A DNA stretch of 13,321 nucleotides from Streptomyces sp. NRRL S-340. GTDB taxonomy: Bacteria; Actinomycetota; Actinomycetes; Streptomycetales; Streptomycetaceae. The translations under genes and the position numbers were made by a program. The notes under the pieces are model-generated. The model had not been told where the DNA came from. It worked only from the letters and a program-made list of their open reading frames with translations, and did no database searches. Shown here piece by piece: positions 6,655 through 13,321 of this stretch (position 1 is its first letter; each line of letters begins with the position of its first letter). The DNA lies in NCBI RefSeq assembly GCF_000720185.1, contig NZ_JOIY01000082.1:1-13321 (forward strand), in the 5' to 3' direction.

Positions 6655-7152
6655 GGCTTCCTCCGAGTCATCCCTGAAACATCAGGTCACAAGGAGTGCA
6701 GCGCACGCGGACCGCACCACGCCCGGCTTGATCAGACAAGCCACCCAATGGTGTGAGGCAGCCAAGTAGTGGATTGCCGAGAGGACAGTGGCCCCCGTCG
6801 TGTCGTGAAGCAGGACCGATCTCGGGCAGGTGCTGTCGCCTCGTGAACACCTACGCCGCCGAGGTCGCCGGCCGCCCTGCACGGAGGATCGGCCCCTATC
6901 CGTCGTCAAACCCTGTCGGTAATCACCATCGGTCCTGATTGGATTCGCGCCGCCGCGAACCCCGGACGGCACGGGTTCATTGGACGCGCCGGCCACTGCG
7001 GCCCACCTTCGTCCGACGACGTGGAGGACGCCGTCGAGGCGTTGGATCCAGACGCCTGCGATCGGCTTCCGGACACGTTGGTGCCTTCGGGAAAACACGC
7101 CTGGCTCGCACCATTACAACGGAGGTCCGGCACCCGGCAGGAAGGCTTCGTC
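6655..7152. other. About 500-bp intergenic stretch, no supported gene
   Basis: This lies between divergent genes and should hold the promoters of the secreted-protein gene (left) and the LLM oxidoreductase gene (right). All frames across it have irregular codon use. A plus-strand frame around 6840-6938 (VNTYAAEVAGRPARR) and a minus-strand frame around 6720-6790 look weakly protein-like and could be remnants, but I cannot assign them. Confidence 0.5.
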
Positions 7153-8019
7153 ATGGACCTCGGAACGATAGGTGTCTGGAGCCTGGCGTTCACCCACGGG
7201 GATCGCGCGGAGGCGCGGGATGCTGCGGCTGAGCTGGAGGAACTCGGGTACGGTGCCATCTGGCTTGGCGGCAGCCCGGGAGGCAATCCCCGGGCCGACT
7301 TGGCCACAGCAGCCGATGTCCTGGCCGCGACCGAACGGGTCGCCGTCGCGACGGGGTGCGTGTCCATCTGGGAGAGGTCCCCCGAGGCACTCGCCGCTGC
7401 CTACCACGCAATGCCGGAGCAGCAACGCAATCGGCTGCTGGTGGGACTCGGCGTCAGCCACGCCGACTTTGTCGGCCGATACCGCGAGCCCTACCAAGCT
7501 CTGCGTGCTTTTCTGGATGCGTTGGACTCGGCAGCTCTTCCGCTGCCGCCGGCCGCGCGCATCATCGGTGCGCACGGGCCGCAGATGACCCGGCTGGCAG
7601 CTGCCAGATGCACCGGAGTGCACCCCTATCTCGTCGATCCAGCTCACACGGCGTGGGCCAGGTCGATGCTGGGTGACGGGCCCATGCTGGCGCTGGAGCA
7701 GACCGTCATCCTGGACACCCGTGCCGAAGCAGCCCGCACCACGGCCAGGGCGATGCTCGCCCCCTACCTGAAACTGCGTAACTACCAGTCAGCATGGTTG
7801 CGCGGGGGTTTCACAGCCGAGGACTTGGCCCTGGGCGGCAGCAATCGGTTGATCGATGCGCTGTTCGCCTGGGGAAGCCCAGACGAGATCGGCGCCCGGC
7901 TTGCCCAACACCGTCAAGCCGGGGCCGACCACGTCGCCGTCCAAGTGGTCACCGACACTCCAGGCACCTTCGCCCGCCAGGCGTGGCGAGACCTCGCCTC
8001 CGAGCTCATCACGCCATAG
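7153..8019 (+). CDS. LLM-class F420-dependent oxidoreductase, 288 aa
   Basis: The ATG at 7153 (MDLGTIGVWS) is preceded by AGGAAGG and matches the usual beginning of the family; the 44 extra residues of a longer frame do not look like protein. The fold is a luciferase-like TIM barrel. Visible markers are the early LGYGAIWLGGSPGGNP (residues 31-46), the RNRLLVGLGVSH strand-turn (92-103), IIGAHGPQM (137-145) and GVHPYLV (155-161) near the cofactor site, and WGSPDEI (240-246) before the last helix. The pattern best fits the TIGR03620-type group of predicted F420-dependent enzymes. The likely reaction is hydride transfer between reduced deazaflavin F420 and a small organic substrate in the cytoplasm; the substrate cannot be told. 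The gene is monocistronic in this window and intact. Confidence 0.88.
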   Translation: MDLGTIGVWSLAFTHGDRAEARDAAAELEELGYGAIWLGGSPGGNPRADLATAADVLAATERVAVATGCVSIWERSPEALAAAYHAMPEQQRNRLLVGLGVSHADFVGRYREPYQALRAFLDALDSAALPLPPAARIIGAHGPQMTRLAAARCTGVHPYLVDPAHTAWARSMLGDGPMLALEQTVILDTRAEAARTTARAMLAPYLKLRNYQSAWLRGGFTAEDLALGGSNRLIDALFAWGSPDEIGARLAQHRQAGADHVAVQVVTDTPGTFARQAWRDLASELITP

Positions 8020-8127
8020 GCACCCAAAGCTCAGAAGCTGTGTCTGATCCCGACACGGCAACTTCGGAGCTCGCTGCTCGGGTGCGCCTACCGAAACCGC
8101 ACGGCCCGGCGCGGCGTCGGCCCCGAC

Positions 8128-8469
8128 GTGAATGACACGGTCGCGGTCGGCCTGGTCACCGGCGGATTCACCTTGCCGGCATCCGCCACCTCCAGCTGGT
8201 TCGTCATGCGAGCAACCGGCCGACCAGCGGATCAGCAACTGCGCGTAGCCCAGGAGGACAGGGCGGACGATCGCGCAGCCGGTCAGCGGGAGGTCCGGCG
8301 TGAGCTGTATCGGCGGTTCCTGCAGCAGGCATTGGACACGGCCAGGTGCGTTCTCGCCCTGCGGCCGTCGGTGGACCTCGGAAGGCGCGGACGCATTCTC
8401 AGTGCCGTTCTTGGCCGAGGGCGGCGACCTCGTGTACGGCGCTGGCGATGGCCTGGAAGTCCTTCTTGA
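8128..8469 (+). pseudogene. Membrane-anchored coiled-coil protein, 3'-truncated
   Basis: From GTG 8128 the protein starts MNDTVAVGLVTGGFTLPASA and TSSWFVM, a single N-terminal membrane span, followed by a charged helix QQLRVAQEDRADDRAAGQR and EVRRELYRRFLQQALDTA that should form a cytoplasmic coiled coil. This beginning is typical of a common group of streptomycete proteins of unknown function that are usually longer. After about residue 72 the sequence becomes Arg/Gly-rich and runs 71 bases into the 3' end of the convergent hydrolase gene, where coding on the minus strand is clear. I therefore read the last 40 codons as accidental and the gene as truncated. No strong ribosome-binding site is visible. 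Confidence 0.55.
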
Positions 8470-9214
8470 GGACCGCTCCGTGATTACTGGCTACCTTCGC
8501 GCCGATCCGGATGTTGGGGTTGCGGGCGGTGACCGCGTCGAGGCCGGCGCGTATGCGTTCCTGTTCGTCACCGCGGCTTCCGAAGGACGTTCCGGACGCG
8601 ACCACGTAGCGCACCGGGGCGGTGATGTCGTCCAGCACGGGGCCCAGCTCGCGCTCGCGGGAGAGTCTGCCGAGCTCGATGTTGCTGTGCGCCTGCTGCT
8701 CGGCGGTCATGCGCGGGGTCAGGCCGGTCGGGCGCAGCAGCGGCATGAACCAGCTCAGCCGGCGGAACAGTTTGCGGATCCGCTGTTCCATGGCCTCGTC
8801 CAGCCAGTCGTAGGGGAACGCGCCGTCGACCAGGACCGCGCCCAGGGTGCGGTCGGGGTTGCGGGCGGCCCAGTGTGCTGCGACGACCGCTCCGTAGGAC
8901 CAGCCCACCAGCAGTGCTCGGTCCACTTTCCTGGCTGCGAGGACGGCGTCGACGTCCCGGACGGCTGCGTCGAAGGAGTAGTCGGTTGATCGCTGGGATC
9001 TGCCGCGGGCCCGCTCGTCGTAGGTGATGTGCCGCCACTGCGGGCCGAGTTCGGCGACGACCCGCCGCCAGTACCCCTGCGTGGCGAACTGGCCGTTGAG
9101 GTAGACCACCGGGATGCCGGCTCCGCCGGTGTCGGTCACGGCCAGGGCCGTGTCGTCCACCGCTACCGTGCCGGCCCACTTGGAACGGGTCGTGGGAGTG
9201 CTGTTCGTCGTCAT
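8399..9214 (-). CDS. Alpha/beta-fold hydrolase, 271 aa
   Basis: The ATG at 9214 follows AGGGGGA at good spacing. The core shows VVYLNGQFAT (oxyanion-hole loop, residues 36-45), the strand ending in HITYDERARGRS (62-73), and the nucleophile elbow GWSYG with Ser106. LVDGAFPYDW (128-137) follows strand 6. The catalytic His is probably His245 in VASNHGAVLKKDF; the acid lies after strand 7, near Gly/Ser-rich VASGTSFGSRGDE. Length and order match small-molecule esterases or lipases without a signal peptide, so it is cytoplasmic. It lies downstream of the DUF4097 gene on the same strand, with a strong hairpin (9256-9298) between them, so expression of the hydrolase may be attenuated relative to DUF4097. 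Substrate unknown. Confidence 0.9.
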   Translation of the reverse strand: MTTNSTPTTRSKWAGTVAVDDTALAVTDTGGAGIPVVYLNGQFATQGYWRRVVAELGPQWRHITYDERARGRSQRSTDYSFDAAVRDVDAVLAARKVDRALLVGWSYGAVVAAHWAARNPDRTLGAVLVDGAFPYDWLDEAMEQRIRKLFRRLSWFMPLLRPTGLTPRMTAEQQAHSNIELGRLSRERELGPVLDDITAPVRYVVASGTSFGSRGDEQERIRAGLDAVTARNPNIRIGAKVASNHGAVLKKDFQAIASAVHEVAALGQERH

Positions 9215-9255
9215 GTCTTCCCCCTGTGGATGAGTCGCGTGAGGTGTCCGGTCGG

Positions 9256-9298
9256 CGTACGGCAGGGCCTGCGTGCGGGGTGCAGGCCCTGCCGTACG
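9256..9298 (-). terminator. 17-bp hairpin between DUF4097 and hydrolase genes
   Basis: CGTACGGCAGGGCCTGC (9256-9272) and its perfect complement (9282-9298) flank a 9-base loop. It is 52 bases after the DUF4097 stop and 41 bases before the hydrolase start in the direction of transcription. This is either a terminator separating the two genes or an attenuator inside one operon; a G-rich stretch rather than a U-tract follows. Confidence 0.8.
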
Positions 9299-9350
9299 GA
9301 CGCTGTCGCTGTCGGGGCCGGGCGCGGTGGGGCCCCTGGCCGGTGAGTCT

Positions 9351-10016
9351 TCAGAGGCTGCTGGCGGTGATGTCGCCCTGGGATGTGGTGGCGCGGATGT
9401 CGAGCGTGGCGGTGCCGTCGTTCTTCAGGGTGTTGCTGATACGGCCGTAGGCGGTGCCGGCGTCCAGGACGGCCGAGACGCCGGCGGCGGCGCCGACCGT
9501 GATGTCGCCGGACCGGGTGGTCAGGACGACTGTGCCGCGGACGGCCTCGGCGATACGGATGTCCCCCTTGGCGGTGCTGATCTCGGCGGGGCCGGTGAGG
9601 CGGCCGACCTCCACATCGCCGTCGACCGCGGTCAGGCGCAGGCTCGCGGTCTCGTCCAGCTTGATCCGGCGGTAGGCGCCTTCGAAGAAGACGTCGCCGA
9701 GGCGTCCGAGGACGCGCAGCTCGCATGCGGCACTGCGGGCCTCCACGTGGGAGCCGACGGGCAGCTTGACGGTGACCTCCACCGACCCGTTGGGCTTGAG
9801 GAGCTGGTCGCCGGGCTCCGCGGTGCTGATCCGCAGCACGCCGTCGGCGTAGACGATGTCTGTCTGCTCGGCTGCCTTCACGTCCCGGCTCTTGGAAGGA
9901 CTGGCGGGCAGGATCTCCACCACGGTGTCCGTCCGGTCGGCGGCGATGAACTGAACGCGGCCGGCGGGAACGTCCAGGACGACGGAGACCGGGGCCGGGG
10001 TGTCGAACTTCTGCAT
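9351..10016 (-). CDS. DUF4097-type beta-repeat protein, 221 aa
   Basis: The ATG at 10016 has AGGAGAG upstream. There is no signal peptide or membrane span; the first 30 residues form two beta strands (VSVVLDVPAGRVQFIAADR). From about residue 75 the protein is a run of short strands with repeated G-D turns: AVDGDVEVG, TAKGDIRIA, TRSGDITVG and a last SQGDITAS. This is the hallmark of DUF4097 (putative adhesin-like) beta-solenoid proteins. Their role is unclear; in actinobacteria cytoplasmic versions often lie next to regulators. Here the gene diverges from a GbsR/MarR regulator and precedes an alpha/beta hydrolase, which suggests a small regulated module. Confidence 0.9.
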   Translation of the reverse strand: MQKFDTPAPVSVVLDVPAGRVQFIAADRTDTVVEILPASPSKSRDVKAAEQTDIVYADGVLRISTAEPGDQLLKPNGSVEVTVKLPVGSHVEARSAACELRVLGRLGDVFFEGAYRRIKLDETASLRLTAVDGDVEVGRLTGPAEISTAKGDIRIAEAVRGTVVLTTRSGDITVGAAAGVSAVLDAGTAYGRISNTLKNDGTATLDIRATTSQGDITASSL

Positions 10017-10040
10017 GATGCTCTCCTGTTACTCACTCTT

Positions 10041-10058
10041 GTTTCCGATAAACGAAAC
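10041..10058. promoter_or_regulatory. Candidate operator upstream of DUF4097
   Basis: GTTTC (10041-10045) and GAAAC (10054-10058) form an inverted repeat around an AT-rich centre, an isolated low-GC spot. It is 25 bases upstream of the DUF4097 start. On the minus strand TTGGAA and TTTATC with 17-base spacing could be a promoter, placing the inverted repeat over the -10 region, where a repressor would block transcription. The match to promoter consensus is only moderate. Confidence 0.4.
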
Positions 10059-10090
10059 GCTACGTTGCTTTCCAAGTCACAGCAACTATC

Positions 10091-10190
10091 TCATTGCACT
10101 ACCCGAGTAAAGCCGCAGGTCATGCGGCCATAATCGTTGCATCGCCCTCCCGGTGAATGCAATGACAGGGCATAGGATCGTTGCAATGCA
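10091..10190. promoter_or_regulatory. Cluster of TTGCA/TGCAA sites between divergent genes
   Basis: Four related sites occur in 100 bases: TCATTGCAC (10091-10099), ATCGTTGCAT (10133-10142), GAATGCAATGA (10155-10165) and ATCGTTGCAATGCA (10177-10190). ATCGTTGCA occurs twice in direct orientation, and TTGCAT with ATGCAA forms an inverted pair. The cluster is in the intergenic gap between DUF4097 and the regulator gene, where an autoregulating GbsR/MarR protein would bind. Operator function is inferred. Confidence 0.45.
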
Positions 10191-10273
10191 GTGAGGGTGA
10201 ACGCTAAGGTGGAGTGTCAGGCAGCACCGAGCGGTACCGCGGAGCACCCGTGGGACATGAAAGGAGGCCGGGA

Positions 10274-11056
10274 ATGCCGGGAGGCAGGCTCACCCAGGCC
10301 GAACGCCAGCAGATCGCGGCGGGACTGGCCGACAACCTCGCCTACGCCGAGATCGCCCGCCGCCTGGGCCGTCCGACCTCCACGATCACCCGCGAGGTCA
10401 TGCGCAACGGCGGCCCCACCGCCTACCGCGCCGAACTCGCCCACCGCGCCACCCAGCAGCGCACCCGCCCGCGCAAGCAGGCCACCCCCGAGGGGCCCCG
10501 AACCCTTCCCCAGCCCTACGGACGCGACCCAGAAGCCGTAGACGACTACCAGGAAAGACTCACCACCGTCCTCATGACCTCCGGCCTGCCCAAGATGATG
10601 GCCCGGGTCCTGAGCGCCCTCTACACCACCGACGCCGGCAGTCTCACCGCCGCCGAACTCGCCCAGCGCCTCACCGTCAGTCCCGCCTCCGTCTCCAAGG
10701 CGATCACCTTCCTCGAAGGCCTGGACCTCGTGCGCCGCGAACGCGACGAACGCCGCCGCGAGCGATACGTCGTCGACGACGACCTCTGGTACCAATCCAT
10801 GATCCGCAGCGCCCGCGCCAACGACCAGTTCATCGAAACCGCACGCCAAGGCGCCGCCGTCCTCGGCCCCGGCACCCCGGCCGCCGCCCGCCTCGAAAAC
10901 GCCGCCCGCTTCCTCGACTTCGTCAGCGAACACCTCATCCACGCCGCCGAACAAGGCCGCGACGTCCTCCACACCAGAACGAGGACAACCCCCACCCACA
11001 CCACCACACCAAGCGCGGACGGCGGACAGGCGACCCCACCGGCAGCCACAGCATGA
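10274..11056 (+). CDS. GbsR/MarR-family regulator with extra N-terminal HTH, 260 aa
   Basis: The ATG at 10274 is fixed by a perfect AAGGAGG (10261-10267) six bases upstream. Residues about 5-46 (LTQAERQQIAAGLADNLAYA, then EIARRLGRPTSTITREV) form a helix-turn-helix of the IS30-transposase/HTH_38 type. A Pro/Arg linker leads to a MarR/GbsR winged helix at about 90-170: MMARVLSALYTT, LTAAELAQRLTVSPASVSKA, ITFLEGLDLVRRER and the basic wing RRRERYVVDD. The rest is helical (dimerisation) and ends in a Thr/Pro-rich disordered tail. It is a DNA-binding repressor or activator, probably controlling itself and the divergent DUF4097/hydrolase genes through the sites at 10041-10190. It overlaps the 46-aa ORF at its end by ATGA. 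Confidence 0.9.
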   Translation: MPGGRLTQAERQQIAAGLADNLAYAEIARRLGRPTSTITREVMRNGGPTAYRAELAHRATQQRTRPRKQATPEGPRTLPQPYGRDPEAVDDYQERLTTVLMTSGLPKMMARVLSALYTTDAGSLTAAELAQRLTVSPASVSKAITFLEGLDLVRRERDERRRERYVVDDDLWYQSMIRSARANDQFIETARQGAAVLGPGTPAAARLENAARFLDFVSEHLIHAAEQGRDVLHTRTRTTPTHTTTPSADGGQATPPAATA

Positions 11057-11193
11057 GCACCACCGCCCAGCCAGATTCGAGGAAGCGCGTCGGCACTATC
11101 ACCGAGCACGCCGCGGCGGAGGGACAGTCACGCACCGAGGTGGAGGCCGGCGTGAAGAAGGCCGCCTGGCACCCGGTCCCGGACGGCTGTTGA
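11053..11193 (+). CDS. Small ORF coupled to the regulator, 46 aa
   Basis: ATG at 11053 overlaps the regulator stop (ATGA). The frame reads MSTTAQPDSRKRVGTITEHA, AAEGQSRTEVEAGVKKAAWH and PVPDGC before TGA. Third positions are GC-biased in most codons and the middle forms a charged helix, so translation is plausible. No family is recognised. It may be the start of a longer gene lost downstream, since the following bases decay into non-coding sequence. Confidence 0.5.
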   Translation: MSTTAQPDSRKRVGTITEHAAAEGQSRTEVEAGVKKAAWHPVPDGC

Positions 11194-11511
11194 TCTCAGG
11201 GGCGGCGCGTTGACAGCCCCGGCACCGCAACGAGATCCCGCCCGAAGTCACCGACCAGGAGCACGGCATCGTGGCTTCGTTCACGAGAATGGGCAGCAGA
11301 TGCCGGCCACTTCGGGAGGCGCCACAGCGCTCCGGGAAGTCGCACACTGAGTGAGTCGCTTGCCACAGCCAGAGGAGGCGGCCGGCACTTGCCCGCGGTG
11401 CGTTGTTACTCCACGACTGTGGCAGGAGCCGTTCCCGCAACAGATGAGAAAACACGTTGGCTGGCTGTCCGCGAGCTGCGACGATGGGCCTGATTCCCCG
11501 GTGGAGGACAT
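11194..11511. other. About 320-bp stretch with remnant and left inverted repeat
   Basis: No complete gene is seen. A short plus-strand piece at about 11226-11280 (RNEIPPEVTDQEHGIV) has strongly coding-like codons but is cut off by a TGA at 11211-11213 and by the inverted-repeat segment at 11271. The final part carries the GGAGG site (11503-11507) of the 368-aa gene. Confidence 0.5.
11271..11320 (+). repeat. Imperfect inverted repeat, left copy
   Basis: This segment contains GGCAGCAGATGCCGGCCACT and matches the reverse complement of 12650-12707, where the corresponding bases are GACAGCAGATGCCGACCACT. About 40 bases align, including GTGGCT, TTCACGAGA and CACTTCGG, with one 6-base gap. The pair flanks the 368-aa gene. 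It could be the ends of a small mobile unit or two diverged copies of one coding remnant. Confidence 0.55.
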
Positions 11512-12618
11512 TTGTTCGTGTTCGTGTGCGCGGGATGCGGCGCCGAGTTGACCACCCCGCTGTCCCAGGTCTCACTGCCAGTCCACGCCCGTCAGAACTA
11601 CGGGAACGCAACCCAGCTTCCGGTACTCATGGAGTCCGGGACGTTTGCCGTGGATCCGGAACCCTGGGGAGGGCCGTGGCGGATGTGGGACGAGATCGAT
11701 CCGCGCGAGGCGGAGGCACGCGGCATCTACGCGCCGGTCTACGCCCTGTCCGACAGCACGCCCGGGGCGAGTGTCATCGCGCCCGGTGATATCCGTGGAA
11801 CCCGGCTGATTCCTGAGAAGCGCAGCGGTGCCTGCTGCGGCCTCGACGGAGCCGACGGGCCCAACATGGCCTGCGAGACGTGCGACCTCCCCGTGGCGAC
11901 CAGGGTCGACGACTGCTCGCTCTGGCAGGCAGTGCGGCTCAGCGCGGACGCCGTCCACCGCGTCCCCGTTGACGGTTTCGACGCTGCGCCCCTCTCCTGG
12001 GCGGAGCTGGCAGAAAAGGGGGAGAAAACGCCTCCGTTGGAGCCGATTGCCACGTGGGGCGCACGGATGGGGTCGAGCCACTACTGGTCGTGGAGCCCGC
12101 GGTGGGAGGCGGCAGCCGGCCAGGCGCTCGCCCACCTGCTAGTTGCCTCCCAAGGGCAGCCGGTGAAGGTCCCGCGCGGTCTGACCGCGGACGTGTTCCA
12201 ACGCGCGCTCGACGTCCTGCTGCCGGCAGGCCCCCCGAAGCGGCGCGCCGTCCTGGTCGGACCGGGACAACCCTCCCCGGACGCGGGCGTCGACATCCTC
12301 CTCGTACCGGTGCACCCCCAGACAGGTCAGACCTGGGCCCCCGCCAGCCCCACTGTGTCGGCATACCTGGTGCCCCTGCCGCTGGGGGTGTGGCTGTGGC
12401 TGGTCTCTCCCCAGCCGTACTTGCCCGTTCCCGCGTCAGGCCGCATACCCCGAGATGTGCTTCACGACGACCCCCTCCCTCCGCGCCCCAACTACCTCTT
12501 CCGGGCCGACCGGAGAACATTCCATGACACGTTGGTCCGGCTGCCGGCCGTGCGCAAACCGTGGCTGCGCACCATCCTCGAGAACCTCACGCAGGACACC
12601 TCGACCGACCTCTTCTAG
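11512..12618 (+). CDS. Cys-rich conserved hypothetical protein, 368 aa
   Basis: The start is a TTG at 11512 (MFVFVCAGCGAEL) close behind GGAGG (11503-11507); GTG at 11518 is an alternative with better spacing. Residues 6-9 (CAGC) and a second cluster, CC at 108-109 with CETC at 121-124 plus Cys135, look like a zinc-binding site. The middle has Trp-rich stretches (WAELAEKGEK, HYWSWSPRWEAAAG) followed by a helical segment. The C-terminal half has LLVPVHPQTGQTWAP, a Pro/Val/Trp-rich strand region (LVPLPLGVWLWLVSPQ) and ends in VRLPAVRKPWLRTILEN. No signal peptide; cytoplasmic. I know it as a type found repeatedly in streptomycetes without assigned function. It is bracketed by inverted repeats at 11271 and 12650 and followed by a small hairpin. 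Confidence 0.8.
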   Translation: MFVFVCAGCGAELTTPLSQVSLPVHARQNYGNATQLPVLMESGTFAVDPEPWGGPWRMWDEIDPREAEARGIYAPVYALSDSTPGASVIAPGDIRGTRLIPEKRSGACCGLDGADGPNMACETCDLPVATRVDDCSLWQAVRLSADAVHRVPVDGFDAAPLSWAELAEKGEKTPPLEPIATWGARMGSSHYWSWSPRWEAAAGQALAHLLVASQGQPVKVPRGLTADVFQRALDVLLPAGPPKRRAVLVGPGQPSPDAGVDILLVPVHPQTGQTWAPASPTVSAYLVPLPLGVWLWLVSPQPYLPVPASGRIPRDVLHDDPLPPRPNYLFRADRRTFHDTLVRLPAVRKPWLRTILENLTQDTSTDLF

Positions 12619-12620
12619 CC

Positions 12621-12645
12621 GTCTGGCAAGCGAACAGCGCCAGAC
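12621..12645 (+). terminator. Small hairpin after the 368-aa gene
   Basis: GTCTGGC (12621-12627) pairs with GCCAGAC (12639-12645) across an 11-base loop, three bases after the TAG stop. The stem is short, so this is a weak terminator candidate. Confidence 0.45.
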
Positions 12646-12649
12646 TCTC

Positions 12650-12707
12650 GTGTCTTCCGAAGTGGTCGGCATCTGCTGTCCAATCTCGATCTCGTGAACA
12701 GAGCCAC
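12650..12707 (-). repeat. Imperfect inverted repeat, right copy
   Basis: On the plus strand this reads AAGTGGTCGGCATCTGCTGT in its centre, and its reverse complement matches 11271-11320. Compared with the left copy it carries 6 extra bases (a repeat of ATCTCG). Similarity fades outside both copies. Confidence 0.55.
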
Positions 12708-12977
12708 TCGTCGATCCCATCAGGCGGAGGGCACCCGAGCAGGACGCAGCCAGGCCGGCGGCCTGCCGGCGCTCCGCCGAGGACGCCTCGCACACCGTCT
12801 GATCCTCTTGGTCCGGCGCGCCGGGCTTCGTTGGACTCCGGCTGGTGGCACAGCCGGTGGGCGCAGCGGCGCTCGGCCGGGCGCGGCGAGGGTGGCGGCG
12901 CGTTGCTCCCGGGCACACGCCGCTGCGGGTGTCCGTCGGCGCCTGCGGTTCAGCGCCGTGGGCGGGCGCGGGTCTGC
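12708..12977. other. Stretch without a supported gene
   Basis: This 270-base GC-rich stretch, like 12619-12707 before it, has several open frames but all are Arg/Gly/Ala-rich with no coherent domain. I see no promoter, repeat or RNA gene here that I can defend. Confidence 0.5.
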
Positions 12978-13321
12978 TCAGAGCCGGGTGTGTGCTCGGG
13001 AGAGTGCACCGGAGCGGCGGCTGGCTGGGGAGGGGACGCGGACGGCGTGGGCATGGTCTGTGCTTCGGCTCGGGCTCTCAGTTGGGTGAAGGTGCCGGCC
13101 GGGCGCCGGGCATGAGGCAGGGGGTCCGGCCGCGGGTGCCTGCACTCGCTTCCGGGGGAAGAGGTGAGCGCGGCCGGGGAAGGCGGCCAGCCGCTGCGTG
13201 AACTGGTCTTCCCCGATCAACGGCGTGGCGGCGAGGTGCGGATAGGTCCCGGCCTCCACCGCCTCGTGCAGGGCTCCGGCATCGGTGGGACCCCCGTCTG
13301 CCGGCCGGAGGGCGGCCTGTT
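12978..13321 (-). CDS. Partial minus-strand gene, 3' part, runs off the window
   Basis: The frame is open from the right edge of the window. It reads DAGALHEAVEAGTYPHLAAT, PLIGEDQFTQRLAAFPGRAH, then becomes Pro/Arg/His-rich until a stop at 12978. The first 50 residues have coding-like composition and resemble the ligand-binding C-terminus of TetR-type regulators (a Leu-His start, a YPHLA stretch, then an F-x-x-x-L helix). The remaining tail is unlike that family, so a frameshift or readthrough into non-coding sequence is possible. The start lies outside the window. Confidence 0.35.
   Translation of the reverse strand, partial: QAALRPADGGPTDAGALHEAVEAGTYPHLAATPLIGEDQFTQRLAAFPGRAHLFPRKRVQAPAAGPPASCPAPGRHLHPTESPSRSTDHAHAVRVPSPASRRSGALSRAHTRL

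Noticed and set aside
6682..7098. Minus-strand open frame of 138 codons in the large intergenic gap
   Set aside because: Irregular codon use, no ribosome-binding site and no domain; it was considered as a transposase remnant but no catalytic motif could be seen.
9273..10133. Plus-strand open frame of 286 codons
   Set aside because: It is antisense to the DUF4097 gene, is Gly/Asp/Val-rich, and has no ribosome-binding site or domain.
10217..10999. Minus-strand open frame of 260 codons
   Set aside because: It mirrors the regulator gene; the Gly/Ala/Val-rich sequence is the usual product of reading a GC-rich gene backwards.
11281..12697. Short Cys-rich peptide ends (GICCP) encoded in both inverted-repeat copies, considered as RiPP precursors
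   Set aside because: The shared ending comes from the repeated DNA itself, no leader peptide with a ribosome-binding site is visible, and no modification enzyme gene is nearby.
12561..13201. Overlapping plus-strand frames at the right end
   Set aside because: All are Arg/Gly/Ala-rich without domain or start signal; the minus-strand frame open to the window edge has the better protein-like composition.

Overview
The window looks like a piece of a Streptomyces (or close relative) chromosome, probably from an accessory or arm region. The DNA is very GC-rich, coding frames have strongly GC-biased third positions, GTG and TTG starts occur, and families common in streptomycetes recur (DUF4328, DUF4097, GbsR/MarR with an N-terminal HTH, LLM flavin oxidoreductase, secreted HNH nuclease). 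No rRNA, tRNA, CRISPR array, complete insertion sequence or complete phage gene was seen. All product names rest on recognition of sequence motifs, not on a database search.

Left third (1-3100): mostly debris and small genes of unknown function. It holds a three-copy 19-bp tandem repeat, a HAD-hydrolase N-terminal fragment, an overlapping two-gene minus-strand operon (93 aa and 122 aa, ending in a hairpin that includes the stop codon), a truncated and frameshifted DUF4240 gene, a minus-strand hypothetical of 184 aa, and a frameshifted remnant of a small-protein operon.

Middle (3144-6654): a single-pass membrane protein of unknown function (minus), a decayed HNH (DUF1524-like) nuclease gene diverging from it, an intact DUF4328 membrane protein gene bracketed by two near-identical stem-loops, a strong bidirectional terminator, and a secreted-protein gene whose signal peptide is out of frame with its mature domain.

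Right half (7153-13321): an F420-type LLM oxidoreductase; a truncated membrane/coiled-coil gene; a divergent module made of an alpha/beta hydrolase and a DUF4097 beta-repeat protein (minus) facing a GbsR/MarR regulator (plus), with candidate operators between them; a tiny ORF coupled to the regulator; a Cys-rich conserved hypothetical of 368 aa lying between imperfect inverted repeats; and a gene fragment running off the right end.

The most coherent functional unit is the regulator / DUF4097 / hydrolase module at 8399-11193. The most striking structural signals are the twin stem-loops around DUF4328, the inverted repeats around the 368-aa gene, and single-base frameshifts that can all be explained by loss of one base from a homopolymer run. 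I see no clear, novel, multi-gene defence or biosynthetic system here.
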